Shown here in pieces: positions 56,627 through 64,000 of a stretch of 64,000 nucleotides of DNA. The stretch comes from Nocardia acidivorans NBRC 108247 (GTDB lineage Bacteria > Actinomycetota > Actinomycetes > Mycobacteriales > Mycobacteriaceae). Below the pieces are notes generated by a model. That model saw nothing but the letters and a program-made list of their open reading frames with translations, ran no database searches and had not been told where the DNA came from. Numbering within the stretch: the stretch's first letter is position 1; each line of letters opens with the position of its first letter. Location: NCBI RefSeq assembly GCF_001625085.1, contig NZ_BDAW01000007.1, forward strand, positions 1 through 64,000, read 5' to 3'. The translations under genes and the position numbers were made by a program.

Positions 56627-56998
56627 CAGCTCAGCGGTCGAAGGGCGAAATCGATGTCGAGCGGGCAGGGCTCGGTGACTGTCAATCGGTCGCGGTGTTC
56701 GCCGGTCCTGACATACGAGCCGGTCGTTCGATCGACGGCGAAGGTGGTGATGACCGGTCGAAAACCCTTGTCCTGATCGATGATCCAGAAGTGTCGGATG
56801 CCCGCCCGCGCGTATTTGAGCGGCTTGATCTCGCGGTCGCGCTCCTCGGACTCCTCCGAGATCACCTCCGCGACAAGGGCTACTTCCCAGGGATCGTAGT
56901 AGGTCCGGGTCGGGTGCTGAGGTGGCGAGCAGGATGTCCGGGCGGTCGGAACCACTCCGGGATCGGCTCTTCGCGGTGCGAGGCTGTCATGATCATGC
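56627..56998 (-). pseudogene. Decayed Uma2 (DUF820) endonuclease-like gene
   Basis: The C-terminal half of a Uma2 PD-(D/E)XK protein is recognisable: YYDPWEVALVAEVISEESEE then RDREIKPLKYARAGIRHFW and TVTEPCPLDIDF. The preceding family segment RPDILLATSAPDPD is in another reading frame, and the N-terminal half (ELIDG region) is absent. The usual stop is also out of frame near 56630. At least one frameshift and a 5' deletion therefore have occurred. Confidence 0.65.
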
Positions 56999-57050
56999 CC
57001 TCTCGGCCGGTGTCGGTTACCGGGGTAAAAGGTCGGCTCGGCAGCGATGG

Positions 57051-57569
57051 TCAGCGCAGGAGTTGGGGGATGAGGGTGCGGGTGTCGGGGACGAAGGGCC
57101 AGGTGGGGTCGGACAGGTGGGTGCGGAGTTCGGCGTCGGTCCACCACCAGGCGTCGGCGACCTCCTCGGGTTGGTGACGGAAGGGGCCGTCGGAGCGGAT
57201 CTCGTAGGCGAAGAGGTGGCAGCGCATGGGTTTTCCGGCCCATTCGCCATCCCAGGAGGTGGTGACCACGTGGGTGGGGCGGGGGTCGGTGGGGGCGAGG
57301 TCGATGCCGAGCTCTTCGCCGAGTTCTCGGATCGCGGCTTGGGCGGGGTCTTCGCCGGGGTCGAGGACCCCGCCCGCGAGGCAATCGTGCATGCCCGCGA
57401 AGACGGCCTTGGTGTCGGTGCGGCGGTGGACGTAGACGCGGGCGCCGTCCAGGGAGCGGACCAGGACGCCCGCGCTGGCGTGCCAGAGGCCCTCGGCGTA
57501 GACGATCGCGCGTTCTTCCGCGCCGATCTCGTTGCCGACGGCGTCGTATACCGCGATCATCTCGGACAT
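57051..57569 (-). CDS. NUDIX hydrolase
   Basis: A 172-residue NUDIX protein. The full box is present: GGVLDPGEDPAQAAIRELGE followed by ELGI, the GX5EX7REUXEEXGU pattern. The N-terminal segment (EMIAVYDAVGNEIGAEERAIVYAEGLWHASAGVLV) resembles the YfcD/IDI-like subgroup. It should hydrolyse a nucleoside-diphosphate derivative. The ATG at 57569 has GGGAG upstream. A longer upstream frame to 57998 is antisense to the next gene and rejected. Confidence 0.92.
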   Translation of the reverse strand: MSEMIAVYDAVGNEIGAEERAIVYAEGLWHASAGVLVRSLDGARVYVHRRTDTKAVFAGMHDCLAGGVLDPGEDPAQAAIRELGEELGIDLAPTDPRPTHVVTTSWDGEWAGKPMRCHLFAYEIRSDGPFRHQPEEVADAWWWTDAELRTHLSDPTWPFVPDTRTLIPQLLR

Positions 57570-57710
57570 GGCGCTCCCTTCGGTGCCGCCGCGGGATCCG
57601 GCGGGTCTGTGGTGCAGATTAGCGAGCGGGCCGCATTCTCGGGCACACGGATTCGGTGAGGGAGGCGTAGCCTTTGGGGCGCACACGTTTTCGTCGGAGA
57701 GGACGAGATC

Positions 57711-58088
57711 ATGCCGCTGCCGCAGGCACTCGCGCGGATCAATCGCCGGATCAGCAATCCCGTGCTCGGCGTAATGGCCAGGATCGCACCGGGATTCGGA
57801 ATCGTGATCCATCAGGGGCGGAAATCGGGGCGGGTGTACCGGTCGCCGGTGATGGTGTTCCAGCGCGACGGCGGATATCGGATCGCGCTCACCTACGGGC
57901 GAAATGTGGACTGGCTCAAGAATATTCGGGCTGCGGGGCAGTTCGAGTTCGAGACCCGGGGGCGCACCGTCACGCTCGCCGATCCGCAGGTGGGGCATGA
58001 CGCGTCGGCGGGCTGGGCTCCGCCCGGGGTGCGGCAGGTGCTCACGGCGCTGTCGGTGGAGTACTACGTGCAGGCCCGTCGGGCATAG
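57711..58088 (+). CDS. Deazaflavin-dependent nitroreductase-family protein (Ddn-like)
   Basis: A 125-residue split-barrel protein of the F420-binding Ddn family. GIVIHQGRKSGRVYRSPVMVFQRDGGYRIALTYGRNVDWLKNIRAAG is the core F420-contact pattern. These proteins reduce quinone-like or nitro compounds with F420H2 and are abundant in Mycobacterium and Nocardia. GGAGAGG lies upstream of the ATG. It is a little short, yet contains the whole core. Confidence 0.88.
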   Translation: MPLPQALARINRRISNPVLGVMARIAPGFGIVIHQGRKSGRVYRSPVMVFQRDGGYRIALTYGRNVDWLKNIRAAGQFEFETRGRTVTLADPQVGHDASAGWAPPGVRQVLTALSVEYYVQARRA

Positions 58089-58186
58089 GGGCGCTGCTCG
58101 GCGCGAGGGGTGGGTGATCGCCGGGCGGGTGCTCGCCGGGCGGCGGAGCGCTCGGTGGGAGGCGCGGTGGTTGGCGAGTGTGGAGA

Positions 58187-58261
58187 CTCGGCGCGAGGTC
58201 CGGGGTTGTCGACGGGCGTGGATGCTCGGCGCTAGGTCCGGGGTGGCGGCGGGCGTGAGTG
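58187..58261. repeat. Tandem imperfect repeat, units of about 37 bp
   Basis: Two adjacent units (58187-58224 and 58225-58261) both start CTCGGCGC, contain AGGTCCGGGGT and GGGCGTG, and a partial third starts at 58262. They fill the 290-base space between two genes, in which I see no ORF that I trust. Confidence 0.65.
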
Positions 58262-58376
58262 CTCGGTGCGGCGGGTGGCCGGTGTTGCGTGTAGGGGAGC
58301 CTCGGCGGTGACGCTGTAGATTTGCTGGCGACCGTATTAATCAGGCCGCGCAGCCTCGCCGGGCAGGAGCATACTG

Positions 58377-59930
58377 TTGACCGATGTGGTGCAGGGTCCG
58401 GCTCGGCCGAGGTCATCCGGGCGTCATCGGGTGGCTTCGGATCGTCCGGACCTCGCGTGGAAGGCGGTCGCGGCGGTTGCCGTGTCGGCTGCTGTGGTGT
58501 TGCTGTTATCCGCTACACGGTACGGCTACTTTGGCGATGAGCTGTATTTCCTGGCTGCCGGGCGACGGCCCTCGTTCGGATACGCGGATCAGGGGCCGGT
58601 GCTGCCGCTGCTGGCGCGGCTGATGGACACCCTCGTGCCCGGCTCGTACTTCGTGCTGCGGCTGCCCGCGGTGGCGCTGACCGTCACCGCAATCGTCCTG
58701 TGCGCCTTGCTCGCCCGGGAATTCGGCGGCGGCCGGTGGGCGCAGGTGCTCGCCGCGCTCGGCTACGCCACCTCGCCGTTTCTGCTGTTGCAGGGCACCA
58801 TGCTCACCACGAACGCGGTCGATACCGCGCTGTGGGTGATCATCACCTGGCTGGTGGTGCGCTGGGTCCGCACCCGCGATGATTGGCTGCTTTTCGCCGC
58901 CGCACTGGTCACCGCGATCGATATGCAGGTGAAATGGCTGATCCCGTTCTTCTGGCTGGCGGCCACGGCGAGCAGTCTGGTCTTCGGCCCGCGCGAGTTG
59001 GTGCGCCGCCCGCTGCTGTGGCTCGGTGGCGCGATCGTGGTGCTCGCGACCGTGCCCGAACTGCTGTGGCAGGCCCACCACGATTGGCCGCAGCTGGAGA
59101 TGGGCCGGGTGATCGGCGCCGAACAGGGGATTCTGGGCGGGCGGCTCCTGTTCGTGCCCATGTCGGTGAGCCTGGCCGGATTCCTGGGCGCGCTCCTGCT
59201 GCTGTGCGGTGTGTGGGTGCTGCTGGTGTGGGAGTCGTTGCGGCCCTATCGTTTTCTCGGTGCGACGCTCATCCTGCTGTATCTGGCCTTCCTGATCACC
59301 GGCGGGCGCATCTACTACGCCGCCGGAATGTACGGCGTGCTGATCGCGGCGGGCGCGGTCGGCGTGGTCGCCACCGCCGAGCGCATGCGTACCGACCTGC
59401 GCCGGGCGCTGGTCGCCGGGATCGCGGTATTGACTTTGGGCGCAACGGCTTTCGTGTTGTACTCCACCCCGTGGCGGTCTGCCGACGAGGTGCGCCCGCC
59501 CGCCGATGACGCCGAGGCCGCCATCAATATCGGCGTCTACGGCTCCTTCGGCTGGCATGAACTCACCGATGAGGTGGAGCGCGTCTACAACGGCCTCACC
59601 CCGCAGGAGCGCGCCACGGCCGTCATCCTGGCCGACACCTATTGGCAGGCAAGCGCATTGGATGAGCTCGGCCGCGACCAACTCCCGCCCATCTACAGTC
59701 CGAGCCGCGGCTTCGGCTACTTCGGCAACCCACCGGACGATGCCGGCGTGGTCATCGCCGTCGGTGGCTACGAGGCATTCATGCACTATCAGTTCGAGCA
59801 TGTCGAACCGGTGGGAAAGGTGAACACCCGGATCGGCTTCTCCGGCAACACCCAGGATGTGACGATCTGGAAATGCGGTGGGCTCAAGAATTCATGGTCA
59901 CGGGTGTGGCCGAATCTGATGCATCTGTAA
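58377..59930 (+). CDS. GT39-type integral membrane glycosyltransferase, copy 2
   Basis: A 517-residue paralogue of the protein encoded at 53241. GYFGDELYF, then DQGPVLPLLARLMD, the long TTNAVDTALWVIITWLVVRWVRTR segment, and IYSPSRGFGYFGNPP are shared at nearly identical spacing. The TTG start at 58377 is supported by AGGAG seven bases upstream. No regulator is attached to this copy. Substrate is unknown. Confidence 0.88.
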   Translation: MTDVVQGPARPRSSGRHRVASDRPDLAWKAVAAVAVSAAVVLLLSATRYGYFGDELYFLAAGRRPSFGYADQGPVLPLLARLMDTLVPGSYFVLRLPAVALTVTAIVLCALLAREFGGGRWAQVLAALGYATSPFLLLQGTMLTTNAVDTALWVIITWLVVRWVRTRDDWLLFAAALVTAIDMQVKWLIPFFWLAATASSLVFGPRELVRRPLLWLGGAIVVLATVPELLWQAHHDWPQLEMGRVIGAEQGILGGRLLFVPMSVSLAGFLGALLLLCGVWVLLVWESLRPYRFLGATLILLYLAFLITGGRIYYAAGMYGVLIAAGAVGVVATAERMRTDLRRALVAGIAVLTLGATAFVLYSTPWRSADEVRPPADDAEAAINIGVYGSFGWHELTDEVERVYNGLTPQERATAVILADTYWQASALDELGRDQLPPIYSPSRGFGYFGNPPDDAGVVIAVGGYEAFMHYQFEHVEPVGKVNTRIGFSGNTQDVTIWKCGGLKNSWSRVWPNLMHL

Positions 59931-60015
59931 CCGGTCGCATTCCCAAGATCGGTGTCTCAGTGTGTCATGCGGCCGATCGGCACGGGTAGGCATATCGGGC
60001 AGGGGATCTGGTTGG

Positions 60016-60065
60016 CAGGTGCTCGGAAAGGCGATTCAGGCAGCTCTTTCCGAGACACGCACCTG
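60016..60065. terminator. Hairpin between convergent genes
   Basis: CTCGGAAAG (60022-60030) pairs with CTTTCCGAG (60046-60054). The stem continues, after a 5-base bulge on one side, with CAGGTG (60016-60021) and CACCTG (60060-60065). It lies between GT39 copy 2 and the CocE-type hydrolase, which converge. The rest of the 264-base spacer shows nothing else. Confidence 0.6.
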
Positions 60066-60194
60066 TCTCAGCCAGGTGAATGCGGTCCGGCCTGCCGCGC
60101 CCATCGGGGCGGGTAGGGATCGCGAAGGGTGGTACGGCGGCGGCGACCGGCCATACCAACCATCCCCGGTCCCCCCGGGTCCCTGGGCGCGGGC

Positions 60195-62255
60195 TCAGTG
60201 CGTGAGTGAGCCCGCCGGTGCGAGCGGCAGCACCAGCGCGGACGGCCACACCGTATTGCGCTGCACCTGCTGCGAGGTGCCCAGCAGCCGCGGCAGATCC
60301 GTCGGGATCGGCATGGTCGACGGGAAGGTTCCGGTCGAAATACGCAGGCGCAGGGCGTGTCCCGGCTCCAGACGATAGAAGGTGGGGCGGAGCTTGATAT
60401 CGAGCTCGACCACCTCGCCGGGCGTGAGCAATTGCTGATTCTCCTGGCGCAGGACATGTTCGGGCGCGTACACGCTGCCGTCCGGCCCCCGCCAGGTCTT
60501 GTCCTCGTTCAGCGTCCGCTGACTCGCCAATTGCGAACCGCCGGTGATGTTCACGGCCGAACCGTCCGGCGCGATATCGTCCAGCCACACCTGGAAGGCG
60601 GCGTCGGTCCCGGTGGAGGAGGCGTACAGGCGCACACTCGACGGCCCGGCCAAGACGGTCGGCTCGGTCACCGGATCGCCGGTGTACTTCAGGCCCGCGG
60701 TCGGTTCGAGCACCCGCTCCGTGCACGGGTTGTAGGCGGTGAAGACTCGGAAGACGAAGTCGAGCAGCCCCGCGGTGTACTGGCCCAAACTCTGTCTGTT
60801 GCACAGATTGTCGATACCGGAGTAGTCCAGCCGATCCGAGGCGTCGGTCACCGGGGGCGGCTGCGCGGTGAGGCGATCGCCGTCGAAGTACCGCCGCACC
60901 ACGGTGGTCTGCTCGAACGGGTAGCGCGCGGCATCGGCGGCATTGTTGCCCGGATCGATGACGTGCAGCGGCTTATCGGTGTTCTCGACACCGTTCGGAA
61001 TGTCCTTGAGCCAGCGGTCGAACCAGGCCAGGGTGATCATATCGGTGTCCAGCCGCGAGCCGGGACCCACGCCCAAGCCCACGTGATACCAAGGGCCCAT
61101 GAGCAATTGGTACCGGCCGTCGGCCCGCTGATCGCCCGCCATCGGCGCGAACTGATCACGTCCGGCCGAAAGATTCTGCAGCTGAGCGTAATTGCGGAAC
61201 GGACCCTCCTGATACAGGTCCCACAACCCGCCCACCTGGTACATGGCGATGCCGTTGTCGACCAGATTGTGCAGATCGGTCTCGAAGCGCCGCTCCTGCC
61301 ACCACGAGGTGTCATAGGCCAGCGGCCCGCCCGCGTACGCCTCCAGCAGCAGTTTGATGGTGGAGTCCGAGGAGACGAGCGCCTGAAGGTGATCCACCAG
61401 CGATTTCACGAACGTCTGCGGTGACACCAGCGCGGTCATGAACGGACCCATCAGGCTCAGATACGGCACCATGAGCGAGATCGCGGTGAGCAGGATCGGG
61501 CTCATCATGCCGTCGTGGCCGAGCACCTCATTGAAGATATTGTTCGGCATCGCCATGGGCACAATGGCTTTGAGCGGCGAATCCGGACCGACCGCCTCCG
61601 CGGTGCGCAGTGCGCTCAACGCCGGGAACGAATACCCGTACATGCCGACCTTGCCATTGGAACCCGGCAGCTTCGCCGCCCAATCCACCAGCTGCACACC
61701 GTCGATCCCGTCCTGCCGGGACGCCGGATTCCACGCCCCCGTGGAGCCGCCGGTGCCGCGCACATCCGCGATCACCTCGATGTAGCCGTGCCGCACCAGC
61801 ATGTCCTGTGCGCTGGTGGCCTGATTGATCACGCGCCGAACGTCTTTGATCTGATCGGGCAGCGCGATGTGCAGTTCGTCGATGACGCTGGTCAGCACCG
61901 CGGTCAGGGCACTGGTGAGCGCGCCGTAGGTGGTGAAGTTGACCACCACCGGGAAGTCGCCGGTCGCGCGCTGTCCGGTCGCGGGATCGGTGGGATACCG
62001 CACCTCGGCCTGCAACTGGGTGCCATCGGAGAGCGGAACCACATGGCCCAGTTCATAACTCACGCCGTACGGCGCGGGCGTCTGCTGGTATCCGGCGGGC
62101 AGGCCGAAGTTGACCGGTGCGTTCGGCACCGGCCCGGAGGCCGGCACCGCTCCGGCGAAGGTGGAGCTGGACACGGTCATGGCGAGCGCGGAGAATCCCG
62201 CGACCGCGAGGGGAACCAGACGGCACCGGCGTGGCGGCCGTGACTTACTACTCAA
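60195..62255 (-). CDS. Secreted CocE/NonD-family serine hydrolase (X-Pro dipeptidyl-peptidase S15 type)
   Basis: A 686-residue alpha/beta hydrolase. The signal peptide covers about residues 1-36. The S15 domain has the nucleophile Ser209 in MYGYSFPALSA, preceded by the ADVRGTGGSTG oxyanion motif. WYHVGLG near residue 400 likely supplies the catalytic His. The C-terminal jelly-roll domain (XPP_C-like) spans about 480-680, ending in PGHALRLRIS. It is expected to hydrolyse an ester or amide outside the cell. TTG at 62255 has GAAGG eight bases upstream. Confidence 0.9.
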   Translation of the reverse strand: MSSKSRPPRRCRLVPLAVAGFSALAMTVSSSTFAGAVPASGPVPNAPVNFGLPAGYQQTPAPYGVSYELGHVVPLSDGTQLQAEVRYPTDPATGQRATGDFPVVVNFTTYGALTSALTAVLTSVIDELHIALPDQIKDVRRVINQATSAQDMLVRHGYIEVIADVRGTGGSTGAWNPASRQDGIDGVQLVDWAAKLPGSNGKVGMYGYSFPALSALRTAEAVGPDSPLKAIVPMAMPNNIFNEVLGHDGMMSPILLTAISLMVPYLSLMGPFMTALVSPQTFVKSLVDHLQALVSSDSTIKLLLEAYAGGPLAYDTSWWQERRFETDLHNLVDNGIAMYQVGGLWDLYQEGPFRNYAQLQNLSAGRDQFAPMAGDQRADGRYQLLMGPWYHVGLGVGPGSRLDTDMITLAWFDRWLKDIPNGVENTDKPLHVIDPGNNAADAARYPFEQTTVVRRYFDGDRLTAQPPPVTDASDRLDYSGIDNLCNRQSLGQYTAGLLDFVFRVFTAYNPCTERVLEPTAGLKYTGDPVTEPTVLAGPSSVRLYASSTGTDAAFQVWLDDIAPDGSAVNITGGSQLASQRTLNEDKTWRGPDGSVYAPEHVLRQENQQLLTPGEVVELDIKLRPTFYRLEPGHALRLRISTGTFPSTMPIPTDLPRLLGTSQQVQRNTVWPSALVLPLAPAGSLTH

Positions 62256-62410
62256 CGATCTACCTTCTGCGGATGGTCAAGAGGCCGTCGGGCATCCCGC
62301 CCCGCGCGACCTCGTCGTCGGATTTCAGCACACCGCACAGTCCCCACCCGCGGCCACCGTCAATCCCCAAGACTCGGGCCGGGTCGGTTGTGCACTCGAC
62401 CAAAGACGGC

Positions 62411-63685
62411 TTACGGGGTGAAGGAAGCGGATTCCAGGCGGCGGGCGATGCGCGCGGCGGACAGGGTCATGGCATCGGTGGGGCGGTGCGGGTCCAGGCC
62501 GGTGAGTTCGTGAACGCGGGCCAGGCGGTAGGTGACCGTATTGCGATGGATATTGAGCAGGCGAGCCGTGGCGAGCTGGTTGAAACCGCTGTCCACGAAG
62601 ACCTCCAGGGTCTCGGCGAGCAGCGGCTGCGGATCGAGCGGGAGCAGGACCGCGGCCAGGCCCGCGCGCGCCGAACCACCGGCGGCGACGGTGTACTCGA
62701 ACATGAGATCGCTGCGGCGGCAGAGCGTCTGCGGGCGCTCCAGACAGCGGCCCAGTTCGGCGAGCATGCGGGCCTCGGCGAACAGCGCGGGTACCTCCGC
62801 CCGGGTGGCGGCCACCGCGACGCCGACCCAGAACGGTGCGGGCCGAGTGCCGCGCGGCGGTGAATCAGCTTGCGGCGCGGTCTGATTCGATGCCGGGCGG
62901 ACCGCGGCCGCGGTCAGGGTGCCGGGCTGTTCGGCGCTGCGCTGATCCGCGTGCGTGGGAGCCAGCCGGGCGGTGAGGGCGGCCGTGGTGGCGGTGCCGT
63001 CATCGCCGGGATGCAGCGGCAGCAGCGCCGTCCAGCCGCCGCTGTCCAGGCGCAGGAACACCCCGGGAATCGCCTCGATCCGATGCCGCAGATCACCGGT
63101 ATCGGCCGCCCGCGCCGAACTGAGCCGGAATACCGCGATGACGAACGCGTCCGGGACCGCGATGGCGGGCTCATCCGCCCACGCGATCGGATCGCGGCCG
63201 GTGAGCAGTGCGTCGGCGATGGCGCGGCGGCGTTCGAGCAGCTCCCACCGCGGATCGTGCACCCGCCGCACGCACGCGGTGGCGATGCGCCCGGTCAGCA
63301 GGGTGACGAAGTGCAGCAGCGGCAGCGCCGCGTCGGCGAGCAGTTCGCGCTGATCCGCATCGGCTGCCGCTCGGATACGCGACCAGATGAATTCCGCGCC
63401 GATCCGATAGCGGTCGAGCACCTCGTCGAGCGGTTCGCCGTCGCGCACCCGGCCCAGCGCGATCTCCACGGCCTCGCGGGTGTCCTCCTCGCTGGGGCTC
63501 GTCCCGGTGCGCAGGAAATCGAAGAACAGGTCCACGGTGAGTTTGGTGCCGCGTTCGAAACCGCTGGCCACCAAGGGTTGCGGCAGAGTTCGGTACGGCG
63601 GCATCGCGGTGGGGACTTCCTCCCGCACCGCGACCGCGCGCCGATACAACTCTTCCAGCGCCCGGTCCCGGTTCAGCGCTCGCAT
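62411..63685 (-). CDS. PucR/CdaR-type transcriptional regulator
   Basis: A 424-residue regulator with the PucR-type C-terminal helix-turn-helix (VFVDSGFNQLATARLLNIHRNTVTYRLARVHELTG). A GGDEF-like, degenerate middle domain and a helical N-terminus that may sense a ligand precede it. ATG at 63685 has AGGAGAG upstream and lies seven bases after the stop of the acyl-CoA synthetase gene, so the two are cotranscribed. It may control fatty acid or aromatic acid activation by that enzyme. Confidence 0.88.
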   Translation of the reverse strand: MRALNRDRALEELYRRAVAVREEVPTAMPPYRTLPQPLVASGFERGTKLTVDLFFDFLRTGTSPSEEDTREAVEIALGRVRDGEPLDEVLDRYRIGAEFIWSRIRAAADADQRELLADAALPLLHFVTLLTGRIATACVRRVHDPRWELLERRRAIADALLTGRDPIAWADEPAIAVPDAFVIAVFRLSSARAADTGDLRHRIEAIPGVFLRLDSGGWTALLPLHPGDDGTATTAALTARLAPTHADQRSAEQPGTLTAAAVRPASNQTAPQADSPPRGTRPAPFWVGVAVAATRAEVPALFAEARMLAELGRCLERPQTLCRRSDLMFEYTVAAGGSARAGLAAVLLPLDPQPLLAETLEVFVDSGFNQLATARLLNIHRNTVTYRLARVHELTGLDPHRPTDAMTLSAARIARRLESASFTP

Positions 63686-63692
63686 AACTCTC

Positions 63693-64000
63693 CTACTGGC
63701 CGTACAGCGAGTCGATAGTAGCCGCGTAGGCGATAGCTATCGGTTTGCGCCTCAATTTTCCGGTCGCGGTGAGGCAGTCGCTGCCCGGGAGCCACACCTC
63801 CGGCAGGATCGCGAACTTCTTGATCTGCTCCACCCGGGAGAGCTTGGCGTTCGCCGCGTCGATGCCCTCCTGGACCGATGCGCGCACGATCGGGTCCGCG
63901 GCCAGGGCGGCGATACTCCGGTCGGTTAGCTGATGCCGTTCGGCGAAGGCGGCCGCCAGATCGGGGTCCAGGCAGATGAGCGCGGTGTTGTACGGCCGGG
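63693..64000 (-). CDS. C-terminus of a long-chain acyl-CoA synthetase (FadD type), 5' end outside window
   Basis: The last 102 codons of an AMP-forming acyl-CoA synthetase run from the window edge to the stop at 63693. They include RPYNTALICLDPDLAAAF, a helix rich in DAANAKLSRVEQIKKFAIL and LTATGKLRRKPI with the late catalytic Lys of ANL enzymes. The end IAYAATIDSLYG is like FadD15. It activates a fatty acid to its CoA ester. It lies in one operon with the PucR regulator. Confidence 0.88.
   Translation of the reverse strand, partial: RPYNTALICLDPDLAAAFAERHQLTDRSIAALAADPIVRASVQEGIDAANAKLSRVEQIKKFAILPEVWLPGSDCLTATGKLRRKPIAIAYAATIDSLYGQ

Noticed and set aside
55669..57384. 571-codon minus-strand frame
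   Set aside because: It reads through the decayed Uma2 gene, both strands of a terminator palindrome and the antisense of the AIM24 gene. Only the Uma2 fragment has family similarity.

Overview
The window looks like a chromosomal segment of a Nocardia-type mycolic-acid actinomycete. It is strongly GC-rich, with GTG and TTG starts and several start codons that sit directly behind a -10 box. The order hisE, hisG, recB, trmI, LppK/MTB12-like lipoprotein and proteasomal ATPase arc matches the Mycobacterium Rv2122c to Rv2115c neighbourhood. Genus is inferred from gene content only. No tRNA, rRNA, CRISPR array or intact insertion sequence was seen.

Layout. 1-5.4 kb: three genes of a type I Wadjet (JetABCD) plasmid-defence operon on the minus strand, cut by the window start. 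5.4-8.3 kb: a LysR regulator and a beta-lactamase-like protein without the deacylating Glu, divergent from a class A beta-lactamase lipoprotein (the BlaA/BlaB/BlaL arrangement of Streptomyces cacaoi). 8.3-14.6 kb: a DUF2127 membrane protein, an XRE regulator divergent from a resolvase-like small protein around a perfect palindrome, an adenylation-carrier-acyltransferase fusion behind an IdeR-like iron box, and a PAC2 protein. 14.8-24.2 kb: cobalamin-dependent metH, a receptor Ser/Thr kinase, a HAD phosphatase, an acyl-ACP thioesterase, an epoxide-hydrolase remnant, a YjbR protein and a CHC2/TOPRIM primase-like protein.

24.4-29.6 kb is the most novel-looking block: a FAD amine oxidase divergent from a tight operon of 2-oxoglutarate dioxygenase, SAM methyltransferase and carnitine-type acyltransferase, which together could make and acylate a carnitine-like betaine. 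29.6-36.5 kb: TerD, hisE, hisG, RecB-family nuclease, trmI, two MTB12-like secreted proteins and arc. 36.5-39.3 kb: a MarR/ABC exporter pair with duplicated operator sites and a small secreted protein. 39.5-43.8 kb: a kinase-lipoprotein-kinase operon whose kinases share one cysteine-rich ectodomain. 43.8-52.5 kb: a MocR regulator divergent from a reductive-pyrimidine (or hydantoin) degradation and uptake operon. 52.6-64 kb: TetR with a GT39 mannosyltransferase-like protein, cyclophilin, AIM24 protein, a hidden 27-residue ORF, a decayed Uma2 gene, NUDIX, a deazaflavin-type protein, a second GT39, a secreted CocE/NonD hydrolase, a PucR regulator and the end of an acyl-CoA synthetase gene.

Two 59-bp palindromic elements with identical ends lie in two different convergent intergenic regions, suggesting a dispersed repeat family.
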